A program made the translations under genes and the position numbers. Under the pieces are notes generated by a model. The model was not told the origin of the DNA. It searched no databases and worked only from the letters and a program-made list of their open reading frames with translations. Shown in pieces: positions 17,101 through 25,362 of a stretch of DNA of 64,000 bases (position 1 is its first letter; each line of letters starts with the position of its first letter). The DNA comes from Solobacterium sp. UBA3691 (GTDB lineage: Bacteria > Bacillota_I > Bacilli_A > Erysipelotrichales > Erysipelotrichaceae), in contig DFIS01000049.1 in the NCBI GenBank assembly GCA_002372175.1, positions 62,001-126,000 on the forward strand, given 5' to 3'.

Positions 17101-20100
17101 TGCCGTTTGGAAAGAAGGAGATACTTATACTGCCACACTGCACTTAAACGGCGGCAGACTGGTGAATGATTCTGGTCTGACGAAAATCAATGATGATACG
17201 TATACGTTTACATTCAGCAGCAGCGGTAATCTCGGTACTATGCTGCCGAACTCCAACCACTGGAAGACTTCACGTGATGAGATCGTTAAATCCGGAAACA
17301 AGTTCCTGAATTGGCGTGCAAAGACGACAGATCCTGAAACCGGAGAAGAGATATATACCAGAGACTATTTTGAATACGATGATGAGGAACTGCATGATTA
17401 TATACTTCATGACGTTGATCTGTATGCTTTCTGGGAAGAGATAAACTATCATCTGGTTTATGTATCAACCGAAAAGGAAGTTCAGTTCATTAATGGTGAT
17501 GTTACACAGAGCTGGGGTCCGGCATTAGCATCTTATCACTGGGATGATGATGTCCTCGTTAATCAGGAAGTATTAAGAAACGGCTATACACTGGAAGGCT
17601 GGGCAACCAGCAGAGCAAATGCTGAAAAGGGTATCGTCGCATACAAGAATGGTCAGTCGGCCGGAAAACTGTTTGCCGATCTGGATCCAGATGAAAGTGA
17701 AATAAAACTGTATACTGTGTGGAAGGAAAACACACAGGAACACGATTCCGATACGATCGATATCAAGTATGTTATTGATCCTGAAGAGGGTCATATGACA
17801 TATCACGGTGCTGTCCTCAATACATACACGGATTACTTCACCAAGGATGAAAGTGATTATTATGTCATTACCGCAAGACCGGAAAGCACAAGAGCAGGAT
17901 ACGTCTTTGCCGGATGGGTAGTCGAAGATGATCCCAGGCAGATCCTTCATTCGGCAGGCGGGCAGGTTGGCGGTATCTGGTCACGTACAGATGTCGTAAA
18001 CAATGCCAAAGACGGTACTCTCACATTACATGCTGTATTTAAGGAGGGAACCACTTATACTGCTACACTGCATCTGAGAGGCGGCAGACTGAATAATGTT
18101 GAAGGTCTGAGATACGTCGACGATGAGACATACGAATATACGTTCTCCAAGTATGATGTACAGCACAGTCCGACGCTGCCTGCATCTGAAAATGCAACCT
18201 TCAAGGCTCCCTGGACGATCCACAGACCCGGCTTTACATTCCGCGGCTGGACAAAAGATGAATCTGTTGTCAGCGGACAGGGCAGTGATACCCTCATGCC
18301 CGGTATGTTTGAAGACTCTGAGAACTACCATGATATCGATGTATATGCGATCTGGGAGGGAGAGACTTATACAGCTACACTGCATCTGAACGGCGGTGCT
18401 CTGAACAAGGACAATGGTGCTGTTAAGGTCAATGACAGTACATATACATTTACATTCACTGCACAGGATGTTGCGGACGGTTTCGCACTTCCGGAAGATC
18501 CCAAGGGCAGAATGGAAAAGTTTATCATCGAAACACCTGAAACAGGAACACCTGACTGGCAGATCTCACGTGCTGCCCATCTGTTCGGCGGATGGACGAT
18601 CGCATCCTCTGCAGATGTCTACAGAGATTCCCGTTACTTTACGCTCAGTGAAGAAATGTTCCCGAACGGTTACGGAGATATCGATCTGTATGCCGGATGG
18701 GTCGATGATATGTACAAGATCACCTATGATGTAAACAAGGAAGGCGCACAGCTGCTGTTCTATGCATCTCCGGGTGAAACAAACTACAACTACTACACCC
18801 TGAATCAGGTCGTAAGATTCAACTACAGTGCATACTGTGAAGGATATACCTTCATGGGGTGGGCAGCGTCCAAGGCTGATGCGGAAGCCGGTATCGTATC
18901 CTACAAGACCGGAGATGGCACATACCCGTGCTTATCCAAGCATGGTGAAGATGTCACCGTATATGCAGTATGGATGGAGGCAGAGAAAGCTCAGCAGATC
19001 ACGGATATGGTCTACTATGATGAGATCCCTGACCAGCAGTATACCGGCAAGGCGATCACACCGAAGATCAATATCTACGATGCAGGCAGACCTCTGACAC
19101 AGGGCAAGGATTATACCCTGAAGTTCAAGAACAACAAGAATGCCGGAACTGCCGAAGTAATCGTTACGATGAAGGGCAACTATACCGGTAAGAAGACGAT
19201 CAACTTCAAGATCCTTCCTGTTTCACTGCCTGAGTTCACAAGTGTTGAACCGATGTCTGTGAAGCTGACCGGAAAGAAGCTCAGCCCTGTACCGACAGTC
19301 ACATGGAATGGCACAAAGCTGAAGAACAAGAAGGACTTTACCGTCAGATACATGAATAATGACACAGGTAAAGCCTGGGATCAGAAGACTGAAGCAGGAT
19401 TTGTGATTGCAGTGATTGAGGGTAAAGGAAACTTTGAAGGAACTACCGGTATTCCGATTACCATTATCGAAAAGAGCTCCGCACTGAAGCCAGTATCCAA
19501 GCTGAAAGTCACGATCAAGAATATGCCGTATGAGGAAGATCTTGATCAGCTGGGCGATGTCCTGAAGACGCTGCAGGTCAGAGACGGCAAGACACTCCTT
19601 ACAGAGAATACAGATTACATTGTTCATACAGATGGTGTGAATATCGACAGACCCGGTACCTACACATTAACCATTGAAGGTATCGGCAATTACGCAGGCT
19701 TCAGAAATGTAACCTTCAAGATGACAGGGGTCAGTCTGACGGATAAGAACATCAAGGTGAATACACCTGTGCTGGAGTATGTCCCCGGTGAAGAGGGTGT
19801 TAAACCTGCGGATGAGTTCAAACTGACGCATAAGGTCAATGGTGTTGAGATCACACTCGTACGCGGTGAGGATTACGAGATCATTGAGCAGTCCTACAGA
19901 AACAATACCAATGCCGGTACCGGCAGCGTTGAGATTCTCGGTATGGGCGGGTATACGGGAACACGTACACTCAAGTTCAAGATCACCCCGAAGAAGGAAG
20001 TACTCAGTGCCGAGAACAACGTAGTGATCCTCGGTGATACTGCTTATACAAAGGGCGGTGTCAAACCGGAAGTTGAGGTAACAGATCTCAGCGGCAATGT

Positions 20101-20821
20101 TCTTACCCTGAACAAGGACTACACGGTCAAATACGGTAAGAACAACAAGGCGAATACGACCGGTACACTGACGGTCACCTTCAAGGGCAACTACAAGGGC
20201 ACAACGAATCTGACGAAGGAGTTTGCGATCGGCGCAAAGCCAATCTCCGACGTCACGGCCGCAGCCAAGGATGTATTATCCAGCAATAAGGCAGGCAAGT
20301 TCAGGAGTACACCTGTTCTTACCGATACAGATGGCAAGAAACTGAAAGCAGGTACAGACTATGAGAAGACATTTACGTATCAGCTGGTAAGTATGAGCGG
20401 AGATGTCCTTGAAGATCTGACAGCGAAGAGTGTTGTTACAGCTGCAGACAGTTCCGTCTGGATCAAGGTCACGATTACCGGAAAGGGCAATTATGCTGGT
20501 ACAGTCAGTGCCTGGTACAAGGTGCTTCCTGCCGGACATGATATCTCGAAGTCTACCTTCAAGATCAAGGATCAGGTATATACCGGTGATCCGATCGCTT
20601 TGAAGCCGGAGGATATTACCGTTACCAAGGGCAACAAGGAACTTGTATGCGGACGTGATTACTATATCCTCAGCTATAAGAACAACGTGAAGACCGGTAA
20701 GGCTTCCGTTATACTGCAGGGTGCGAATCCAAACTTCGGCGGTACGAAGACAGTCACCTTCAAAATCGTGAAGAAGGGTGTCACCGATAAGAACTGGCTT
20801 GGACCTTTGTTCACTAACTGA
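14141..20821 (+). CDS. Giant secreted CAP + Big_2 + InlB-repeat + GNYxG-repeat protein
   Basis: The ATG at 14141 lies 10 bases after AAAGGAGG; the in-frame ATG at 14132 is only one base from it and is less likely. The 2226-residue product has: signal peptide 1-27; an Ala/Glu-rich helix; a CAP-like domain about 90-270 (NMVRTGNELR, GENISWG, motifs around HVQTGHYLNI); a second helix about 272-300; one Big_2 domain about 308-390; about 12 InlB B-repeats 397-1611; and seven GNYxG repeats 1612-2213. It therefore joins the module sets of the two preceding giant proteins. The last seven repeats correspond one by one to those of the 7714 gene, for example WNG(K/T)KLKNK(T/K)DF in repeat two. No sorting signal is present. 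The gene is monocistronic. Confidence 0.9.
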   Translation: MKRIFLTVISFFMLFTNMGTGVTRIYAEGNAEEIAAAEQAVAEAEAAYKKGSLGFFEWHNDSGSQAVTIINDRLASQANDDWGNTELGADNDATSLTNLERAINMVRTGNELRASDEHNSGDNKKPLKITDTMMAIAEVQCNASAAKQGHSQFYEVGENISWGSTNGYDGWYGTEKKVYDWFLANPDKSISNAADKQECQQALGLPSVNHVQTGHYLNIANPDNQENRIYQTTGFAWNSGPNFLGYPPTQGQTFGWDYYGMGAKGTIYTVDEYAASFAEYKQLLDDNLAAAQARLEAARAGGTTDPEKVTSITLDNTSLSLTVGGTQQLTATVLPEDAADKSITWSSSDTAVATVNNGLVTAVSAGTATITAAANDGSGVSAQCTVTVTASSTTDPVYTIRYVIGDDAYWEGEAPQTEYVYPYDDNSHPVLDIEPKKEGHRFWKWRAVLESDPDTVIASFFSVEVFPAITCGVPENGVVIMTPSWEPITYRLTLHPNGGTFTLPADPQVTLDDGCVITRYEEQDDGTVIVRYTADELKNKTIYLPGGANSDAGLTKGSKLLFWHAAEDYSDTSFTTLSELYTTQGWSTDEPRNADVYAQWKALYEVHYIINVDPSEVTFVTYPDMAGGSYPDGYPVSSCVGDPTPVHFSMNREGYTLKGWAVSQEDANNGVVTYQDDQLVNTCLATEEGQIIYLYAVWEESGTAADTWTLKYELDEGAYFTDGRSLTQTFGYDQEWIDLGNSAVAKEGVVLKGWNIYKENGEFVTNVGVGTWGGTLESYFYPEKGGTLIVKPEWEKVVTVTVHFILNNEGAVFANGETDYTGYYENVPFSNFYFGDAVAKKDGEILDGWAETPDAETACDMQELAAKISDQNLKTITVYGVWRPAWQYRITYTVDPSEGYFLDNGTKVYEKTQYMYEEEPWIPNDVILKEYPVSTRDGYVFVGWNVKQSNGEIFNRPMLPGQFKYTLDDGLDLAEKDADGVYVLNLVAVWKEGDTYTATLHLNGGRLVNDSGLTKINDDTYTFTFSSSGNLGTMLPNSNHWKTSRDEIVKSGNKFLNWRAKTTDPETGEEIYTRDYFEYDDEELHDYILHDVDLYAFWEEINYHLVYVSTEKEVQFINGDVTQSWGPALASYHWDDDVLVNQEVLRNGYTLEGWATSRANAEKGIVAYKNGQSAGKLFADLDPDESEIKLYTVWKENTQEHDSDTIDIKYVIDPEEGHMTYHGAVLNTYTDYFTKDESDYYVITARPESTRAGYVFAGWVVEDDPRQILHSAGGQVGGIWSRTDVVNNAKDGTLTLHAVFKEGTTYTATLHLRGGRLNNVEGLRYVDDETYEYTFSKYDVQHSPTLPASENATFKAPWTIHRPGFTFRGWTKDESVVSGQGSDTLMPGMFEDSENYHDIDVYAIWEGETYTATLHLNGGALNKDNGAVKVNDSTYTFTFTAQDVADGFALPEDPKGRMEKFIIETPETGTPDWQISRAAHLFGGWTIASSADVYRDSRYFTLSEEMFPNGYGDIDLYAGWVDDMYKITYDVNKEGAQLLFYASPGETNYNYYTLNQVVRFNYSAYCEGYTFMGWAASKADAEAGIVSYKTGDGTYPCLSKHGEDVTVYAVWMEAEKAQQITDMVYYDEIPDQQYTGKAITPKINIYDAGRPLTQGKDYTLKFKNNKNAGTAEVIVTMKGNYTGKKTINFKILPVSLPEFTSVEPMSVKLTGKKLSPVPTVTWNGTKLKNKKDFTVRYMNNDTGKAWDQKTEAGFVIAVIEGKGNFEGTTGIPITIIEKSSALKPVSKLKVTIKNMPYEEDLDQLGDVLKTLQVRDGKTLLTENTDYIVHTDGVNIDRPGTYTLTIEGIGNYAGFRNVTFKMTGVSLTDKNIKVNTPVLEYVPGEEGVKPADEFKLTHKVNGVEITLVRGEDYEIIEQSYRNNTNAGTGSVEILGMGGYTGTRTLKFKITPKKEVLSAENNVVILGDTAYTKGGVKPEVEVTDLSGNVLTLNKDYTVKYGKNNKANTTGTLTVTFKGNYKGTTNLTKEFAIGAKPISDVTAAAKDVLSSNKAGKFRSTPVLTDTDGKKLKAGTDYEKTFTYQLVSMSGDVLEDLTAKSVVTAADSSVWIKVTITGKGNYAGTVSAWYKVLPAGHDISKSTFKIKDQVYTGDPIALKPEDITVTKGNKELVCGRDYYILSYKNNVKTGKASVILQGANPNFGGTKTVTFKIVKKGVTDKNWLGPLFTN

Positions 20822-20830
20822 TCACAGGAT

Positions 20831-20863
20831 AAGGACAGCGGGAAACCGCTGTCCTTTGCTTTA
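20831..20863 (+). terminator. Strong Rho-independent terminator, GAAA tetraloop
   Basis: Perfect 11-bp stem AAGGACAGCGG/CCGCTGTCCTT closed by a GAAA loop and followed by TTGCTTTA. Confidence 0.92.
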
Positions 20864-20909
20864 CCTGCAGGCAATGCCTGTGCTGTATCTGAATAAACCT
20901 TCGGATATT

Positions 20910-20918
20910 TGGTATAAT
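20910..20918 (+). promoter_or_regulatory. Extended -10 promoter giving a leaderless transcript
   Basis: TGG-TATAAT ends seven bases before the ATG at 20926, so transcription should start at or one base from the A of the start codon. No ribosome binding site can exist on such an mRNA. Confidence 0.7.
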
Positions 20919-20925
20919 CATTGTT

Positions 20926-22443
20926 ATGAATAAGACTGATAAAGTTTTGAATTTCCTTCTTCAATATCTTTTGGAAGGGTATATATTTGTTATCTCCGTA
21001 GTGATTCCGCTGTATATGGGAAGGCGGAAGTATGCCCAGATCGCCTATGATAAGTTTCAGGTATTCAAGAAGGCTGCCTGGTGTCTTGTCATTGCCTTTG
21101 CGGTGATACAGATCATCCGTCTGATCCTGAATCGAAGAAGTTTCCGTCTGCGTATTCCGAGACTGTCCCTTACGGATGTTTTTGCGCTTGTTTACGGGGT
21201 GACACTAGTTGTCTCCTATATCTGTGCAAGCAACCGTCAGGAGGCTCTCTACGGGGCTGTATCGTGGTATTCCGGCTTCTTTACACAGGCTGTATTACTG
21301 ATCATCTACTGGATCTACAGCCGGTATTTCCGCTGGCATAAGCGTGTGCTGTTATACCTGTATGCCGGCACTGCTGCGGTGATCCTGCTGGGTATACTGA
21401 ACAGATTCTATCTGTGTCTGATCGATCCGGAAAATTACGTCAGTACATTTATCTCAACGATAGGGAATATTAACTGGCTGGCCGCATATCTGTCCGTGAC
21501 CGTACCAATCGGAATCGGTGCATATATCAGCGGTATACTGCCGCAGATCTGCCGGATCCCTGTACTGTTATGGATCCTGGCTGCTGTTACCGGTGTGTTT
21601 ACCAACGGCAGTAATTCGCTGTATCCTGCATTCCTGGTGTGTCTGGCCCTGATGTTATTATTCGGTCTTGAGAACAAGGACAGGATGAAGAAGGTACTGG
21701 ACTGTGTGCTGATGATCGGCATATCACTTTCCTTACTGTCACTTGCACAGATGATCATGGAGCCCACAGCTTTCAATAAGATCATCGGTGATGAGTTCAA
21801 TATCGTTTATCTGTTTACCCGTATCCATGCCGGAGGGGTGATCATCCTGCTGAGCTGTCTCGGTCTTGTCCTGCTAGGAAAGAAGGAGATTCCTTCACGG
21901 ATCAGTAAACTCTCTGACAGGATCCTTACCGTTCTGATCACAGCCGGACTGATCGTGATCATTGGCTTTCCGCTGATACAGATCACGGGCTGGATCAGTA
22001 TTCCCGACAGTCTGGGGCATAACCGCGGTCTGCTCTGGAGACTGAGCAGATATGTATTTGATGAGCTTCCTCTCTACAGAAAGCTGATCGGGATCGGACC
22101 GGATAATTACGGCAACTATACGATGAATGACTGGAACTTCATGAAACAGCTTCTGGAGGTATATCCCGGCATGCGCGTGACCAGTGCCCACAGCGAACCG
22201 CTGACGATGCTGATCAATCTCGGCATCTGCGGCGTGACCGGCTATCTCGGGATGATCTTTACATCTGTATACCGTCTGCTTGCGGCTTCGGGAGAAACAC
22301 AGCGTACGCTGCGGATCCCGGTGATCCTGGCACTTGCGGTCTACCACGTGGACATGCTGTTCTCTTTCCATCTCTTTATTGCACTGCCGTTTGTCTTTCT
22401 GCTTCTGGCATTTGCGGAACAACTGATGCGGGAAAGCAGATAA
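20926..22443 (+). CDS. O-antigen ligase/polymerase-like polytopic membrane protein
   Basis: The 505-residue protein has about 11-12 hydrophobic segments and a large loop near residues 360-430. That loop carries HNRGLLWRLSRYVF, IGIGPDNYG and AHSEPLTMLINLGICG. The WaaL/Wzy (Wzy_C) family typically shows an Arg-rich segment, a G(I/V)GP(D/G)NF motif and an HNxxL helix there. The family joins undecaprenyl-linked glycans to an acceptor or polymerises repeat units outside the membrane. It opens the polysaccharide locus and precedes a GT2 and an ABC exporter. The start has no Shine-Dalgarno, in keeping with the promoter placed directly upstream. Polymerase versus ligase cannot be decided from sequence. 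Confidence 0.75.
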   Translation: MNKTDKVLNFLLQYLLEGYIFVISVVIPLYMGRRKYAQIAYDKFQVFKKAAWCLVIAFAVIQIIRLILNRRSFRLRIPRLSLTDVFALVYGVTLVVSYICASNRQEALYGAVSWYSGFFTQAVLLIIYWIYSRYFRWHKRVLLYLYAGTAAVILLGILNRFYLCLIDPENYVSTFISTIGNINWLAAYLSVTVPIGIGAYISGILPQICRIPVLLWILAAVTGVFTNGSNSLYPAFLVCLALMLLFGLENKDRMKKVLDCVLMIGISLSLLSLAQMIMEPTAFNKIIGDEFNIVYLFTRIHAGGVIILLSCLGLVLLGKKEIPSRISKLSDRILTVLITAGLIVIIGFPLIQITGWISIPDSLGHNRGLLWRLSRYVFDELPLYRKLIGIGPDNYGNYTMNDWNFMKQLLEVYPGMRVTSAHSEPLTMLINLGICGVTGYLGMIFTSVYRLLAASGETQRTLRIPVILALAVYHVDMLFSFHLFIALPFVFLLLAFAEQLMRESR

Positions 22444-22502
22444 CATCAGGCAGGGACTTTGCGAATCTCTCTCAGACTGTCCTGCGTGGTGGCTGATCAA
22501 AT

Positions 22503-23516
22503 ATGCATATGAATGAAGAAATGTACATAAAAGATCTGGTCTCACTGATCATACCGGTATACAATGCCGAACCATATCTTCCGCGGTTGATGAACTGCCT
22601 CAGAAAGCAGACATATCATGCGCTGGAGATCCTTTTGCTGGATGATGGCTCAGCGGATCGTTCCGGTATGCTCTGCGATCAGTATGCGGCAGAAGATGAG
22701 CGTATCCGTGTCATTCATCTGGATCATGCCGGGGTCGCCGAAGCGCGCAACAGAGGCCTTGATGAATACCGGGGTGAATATCTGATGTTTACGGATGCGG
22801 ATGATCTTTTCAGCAGCCAGTATGTCAAGCGGATGCATGACCTGATCACCGGCAGCGGCGAACATCTTGTGACATGCAATGCATATGACACAGAGCAGAC
22901 GGATCTTACGGAATATGAATACAGCGGTGAAAAGGATACTCCCCAGCGGATGGTCTGGGGAGAGATCGATTACCGTACAAAGGCATCACACAGGGTGATC
23001 TGGGGTGCAATCTATGACCGGTATGCCGTGGAAGGGATCCGTTTCCGCAGTGCGTATGCGGTAAGCACGGATACGCTGTTTCTGGCGGAGGTCACCCGGA
23101 AGATCGGCTCATATATACATGTCAATGAAGAGCTGTACTGCTATGTTATCATTCCCGGATCACTTTCACACGGTGCTGCCGACCGCAGGAAGTATGATGA
23201 GATACGTGTGTGGATGAAGATCTATGAGAGCCTGCCGGAAAAGGGCATCAGCCGGGTGAGTGCCCAGAGACTGATCATCAGGATGTTTCAGAAGATGCTG
23301 GGACGTATTTCTGCGTCTGCGGATGGTGACAGACAGCTGTATCGGGATATATGCAGGGATCTCAGAAGCTTTCACTTCGGCAGGATCTATGGTAAAACAC
23401 GCAGGGAAACACTGAAGATGTTCATGTTCATGAAGGCGCCGGATACTTACCTGCGGATCATGAAAATGAGGCGAAGACACAGGCAGAAGGTTCGTCATCG
23501 CTCCGTTTCAAAGTGA
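22503..23516 (+). CDS. Family 2 glycosyltransferase
   Basis: The 337-residue protein has a GT-A fold N-terminus: VSLIIPVYNAEPYL, then LLDDGSADRSG, AEARNRGL and a metal-binding MFTDADDLF motif near residue 98. This is the EpsJ/WcaA-like GT2 group that transfers a sugar from a nucleotide donor to a growing lipid-linked glycan at the inner membrane face. The C-terminal part is basic. ATGs at 22503 and 22509 are both possible and neither has a strong ribosome binding site. The gene is 59 bases downstream of the O-antigen-ligase-like gene. Confidence 0.85.
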   Translation: MHMNEEMYIKDLVSLIIPVYNAEPYLPRLMNCLRKQTYHALEILLLDDGSADRSGMLCDQYAAEDERIRVIHLDHAGVAEARNRGLDEYRGEYLMFTDADDLFSSQYVKRMHDLITGSGEHLVTCNAYDTEQTDLTEYEYSGEKDTPQRMVWGEIDYRTKASHRVIWGAIYDRYAVEGIRFRSAYAVSTDTLFLAEVTRKIGSYIHVNEELYCYVIIPGSLSHGAADRRKYDEIRVWMKIYESLPEKGISRVSAQRLIIRMFQKMLGRISASADGDRQLYRDICRDLRSFHFGRIYGKTRRETLKMFMFMKAPDTYLRIMKMRRRHRQKVRHRSVSK

Positions 23517-23552
23517 TATCCGAACAGACGGCAGGACGCATATCTCTTTACG

Positions 23553-23582
23553 TTGTAAGCAGAATTGAACACAAGGTATAAT
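23553..23582 (+). promoter_or_regulatory. Promoter of the ABC glycan exporter operon
   Basis: TTGTAA (23553-23558), 18-bp spacer, TATAAT (23577-23582). The ATG at 23608 follows after 25 bases with an AAAGGG ribosome binding site. Confidence 0.65.
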
Positions 23583-23607
23583 GTAATGCATAAAAGGGTA
23601 TCCTATC

Positions 23608-24384
23608 ATGCAGAAACTGATACGCAGAATCAAGGAAAACCTCTTCCTGTTTGAACAGCTGGTCAGACGGGATTTTCTGTTTAAATACAAGGGGACGGTG
23701 CTGGGTGCTTTCTGGAGCGTGCTTTCTCCGCTTTTGACGCTGCTGGTCATGAAGGTCATCTTTACGGAGTTCTTCGGCAGGAATACACCTCACTATACGA
23801 TCTATCTGTTTGCCGGCAATATCGTCATGTCCTACTTTCGTGAGGGGACCAACGGCGGGATGACAGCGCTTTCCGACAATGCCCAGATCATCACCAAGAT
23901 CAATATGCCGAAGTACCTGTTCCTGCTGTCCAAGAATGTCTCCGCCCTGATCAATTTCCTGATGACCTTTGTTGTCTTCCTGATGTTTTGCCTCTTTGAT
24001 CATATCGTCTTCTCCTGGCGCTTTTTCGCCTTACTGTGGCCGATCCTGTGCCTGACCTTACTGATCATCGGGGTGGGTATGATCCTTTCCTGTTTCTTTG
24101 TTTTCTTCCGTGATACGCAGTATCTCTACAGTGTCTTTCTGACCTTGTTGAATTATCTGAGTGCTGTCTTCTACAGGGTGGATCAGTTTCCTGCCGAGGT
24201 ACAGAGACTCTTTCTGCTGAATCCTGTATATGTCATGATCAGGTATATCCGTACGGTCGTGATCGACGGTCATCTGCCTTCACTGCCGTATCACTGCCTG
24301 TGTCTGTTCTATCCGGTACTGTTTATCCTGATCGGTGTATACATGTACAGGAAGTATAATCATCAGTTTATTTATTATTTCTAG
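23608..24384 (+). CDS. ABC-2 glycan exporter permease (Wzm/TagG type)
   Basis: The 258-residue protein has an amphipathic N-terminus (LFEQLVRRDFLFKYKGT) followed by six membrane segments. The pattern RRDFLFKYKGTVLGAFWSVLSPL is typical of ABC-2 permeases that export teichoic acid or O-polysaccharide. Further shared features are a cytosolic INMPKYLFLLSKN helix and F(F/V)FFRD. It pairs with the ATPase gene eight bases downstream, forming a dimeric exporter for an undecaprenyl-linked glycan. Expression starts from its own promoter. TagG cannot be told from Wzm without the cargo. Confidence 0.9.
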   Translation: MQKLIRRIKENLFLFEQLVRRDFLFKYKGTVLGAFWSVLSPLLTLLVMKVIFTEFFGRNTPHYTIYLFAGNIVMSYFREGTNGGMTALSDNAQIITKINMPKYLFLLSKNVSALINFLMTFVVFLMFCLFDHIVFSWRFFALLWPILCLTLLIIGVGMILSCFFVFFRDTQYLYSVFLTLLNYLSAVFYRVDQFPAEVQRLFLLNPVYVMIRYIRTVVIDGHLPSLPYHCLCLFYPVLFILIGVYMYRKYNHQFIYYF

Positions 24385-24391
24385 GAGTGTT

Positions 24392-25336
24392 ATGTCTACC
24401 GTAGAGTGCAGAGATGTCAGTATTCGCTATCGGACCGGGGACTTCAAGTCGATCGGTCTGAAGGAGTATGTCGTCAGAAAACTGAAGGGTAACTATCATG
24501 TGCAGGATTTCTGGGCTGACCGGCATATTTCCTTTGCGCTGGAAAAGGGTGACATGCTTGGGATCATCGGTCCTAACGGTGCCGGTAAGAGTACCTTGCT
24601 GAAGGCTGTTTCAGGCGTCATGGAGCCTGCTGAAGGGACGATCCGTACGGAAGGGAAGATCGCTGCACTGCTGGAATTAACAAGCGGATTTGACCCCTAT
24701 ATGACCGTCAGAGACAATATCTATCTGCGCGGAGCCATGCTCGGGTATACAAAGAAGTTCATCGTAGACAGGTATGAAGAGATCCTTGACTTTGCGGAAC
24801 TGAAGGACTTTGAGACATACCAGTTCAAACGTTTATCAAGCGGAATGAAAAGCAGACTGGCTTTCTCTGTCGCATGCCTGGTTGATCCGGAGATCATCAT
24901 CCTGGATGAGATACTGAGTGTAGGTGACGGAGCATTCCGGCAGAAGAGTGCTGACAAGATGCGGGAGATCCTCAGAAGCGGCATCACCGGTATCCTGGTA
25001 TCGCACAGTACGGAACAGATCCGCAGTTTATGCAATAAAGTCCTGTGGATCGATCACGGAAATCAGATCATCTTCAGTGATGAAGTAGAGAAGATCTGTG
25101 ATGCCTATGAGGAATCACTGAAGAAGAAGTGCATCCCGCAGACTTATGAAGAGATCTGCACCCTGGCGGAGAATTACGGAATACGTCTGCAGAAGAAACA
25201 GCAGAAGGCATACCGGGAAGAAGTCAGACAGCTGGAGAAACACCTGGAAGAGGGCAGTGATTCGGCCGTGGAAGCAGCTGTGCAGGTACTGCGCAGACAC
25301 CGTCCCGATCTGCTCAAGGAAACGGAAGAGAGATAA
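24392..25336 (+). CDS. ABC glycan exporter ATP-binding protein (Wzt/TagH type)
   Basis: The start at 24392 follows CTAGGAGTGT; the frame stays open upstream inside the permease gene, but that extension does not match the family. The 314-residue protein carries Walker A GPNGAGKST (60-68), signature LSSGMKSRLAFS (148-159), Walker B IIILDE (168-173), a D-loop and H-loop VSHS (His205). The ~85-residue C-terminal extension is charged and helical (EEVRQLEKHLEEG), with no clear glycan-binding Wzt C-domain. This suggests cargo recognition independent of a terminal modification. It powers export by the upstream permease. Confidence 0.9.
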   Translation: MSTVECRDVSIRYRTGDFKSIGLKEYVVRKLKGNYHVQDFWADRHISFALEKGDMLGIIGPNGAGKSTLLKAVSGVMEPAEGTIRTEGKIAALLELTSGFDPYMTVRDNIYLRGAMLGYTKKFIVDRYEEILDFAELKDFETYQFKRLSSGMKSRLAFSVACLVDPEIIILDEILSVGDGAFRQKSADKMREILRSGITGILVSHSTEQIRSLCNKVLWIDHGNQIIFSDEVEKICDAYEESLKKKCIPQTYEEICTLAENYGIRLQKKQQKAYREEVRQLEKHLEEGSDSAVEAAVQVLRRHRPDLLKETEER

Positions 25337-25362
25337 TACAGTCTCCCGGAAGGTTATCTGAG

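Noticed and set aside
2506..20821. Sortase LPXTG, SLH, GW or LysM anchors in the giant proteins
   Set aside because: The C-termini (ending AKWIKN, SILGGD and PLFTN) show none of these motifs, and I saw none inside the chains.
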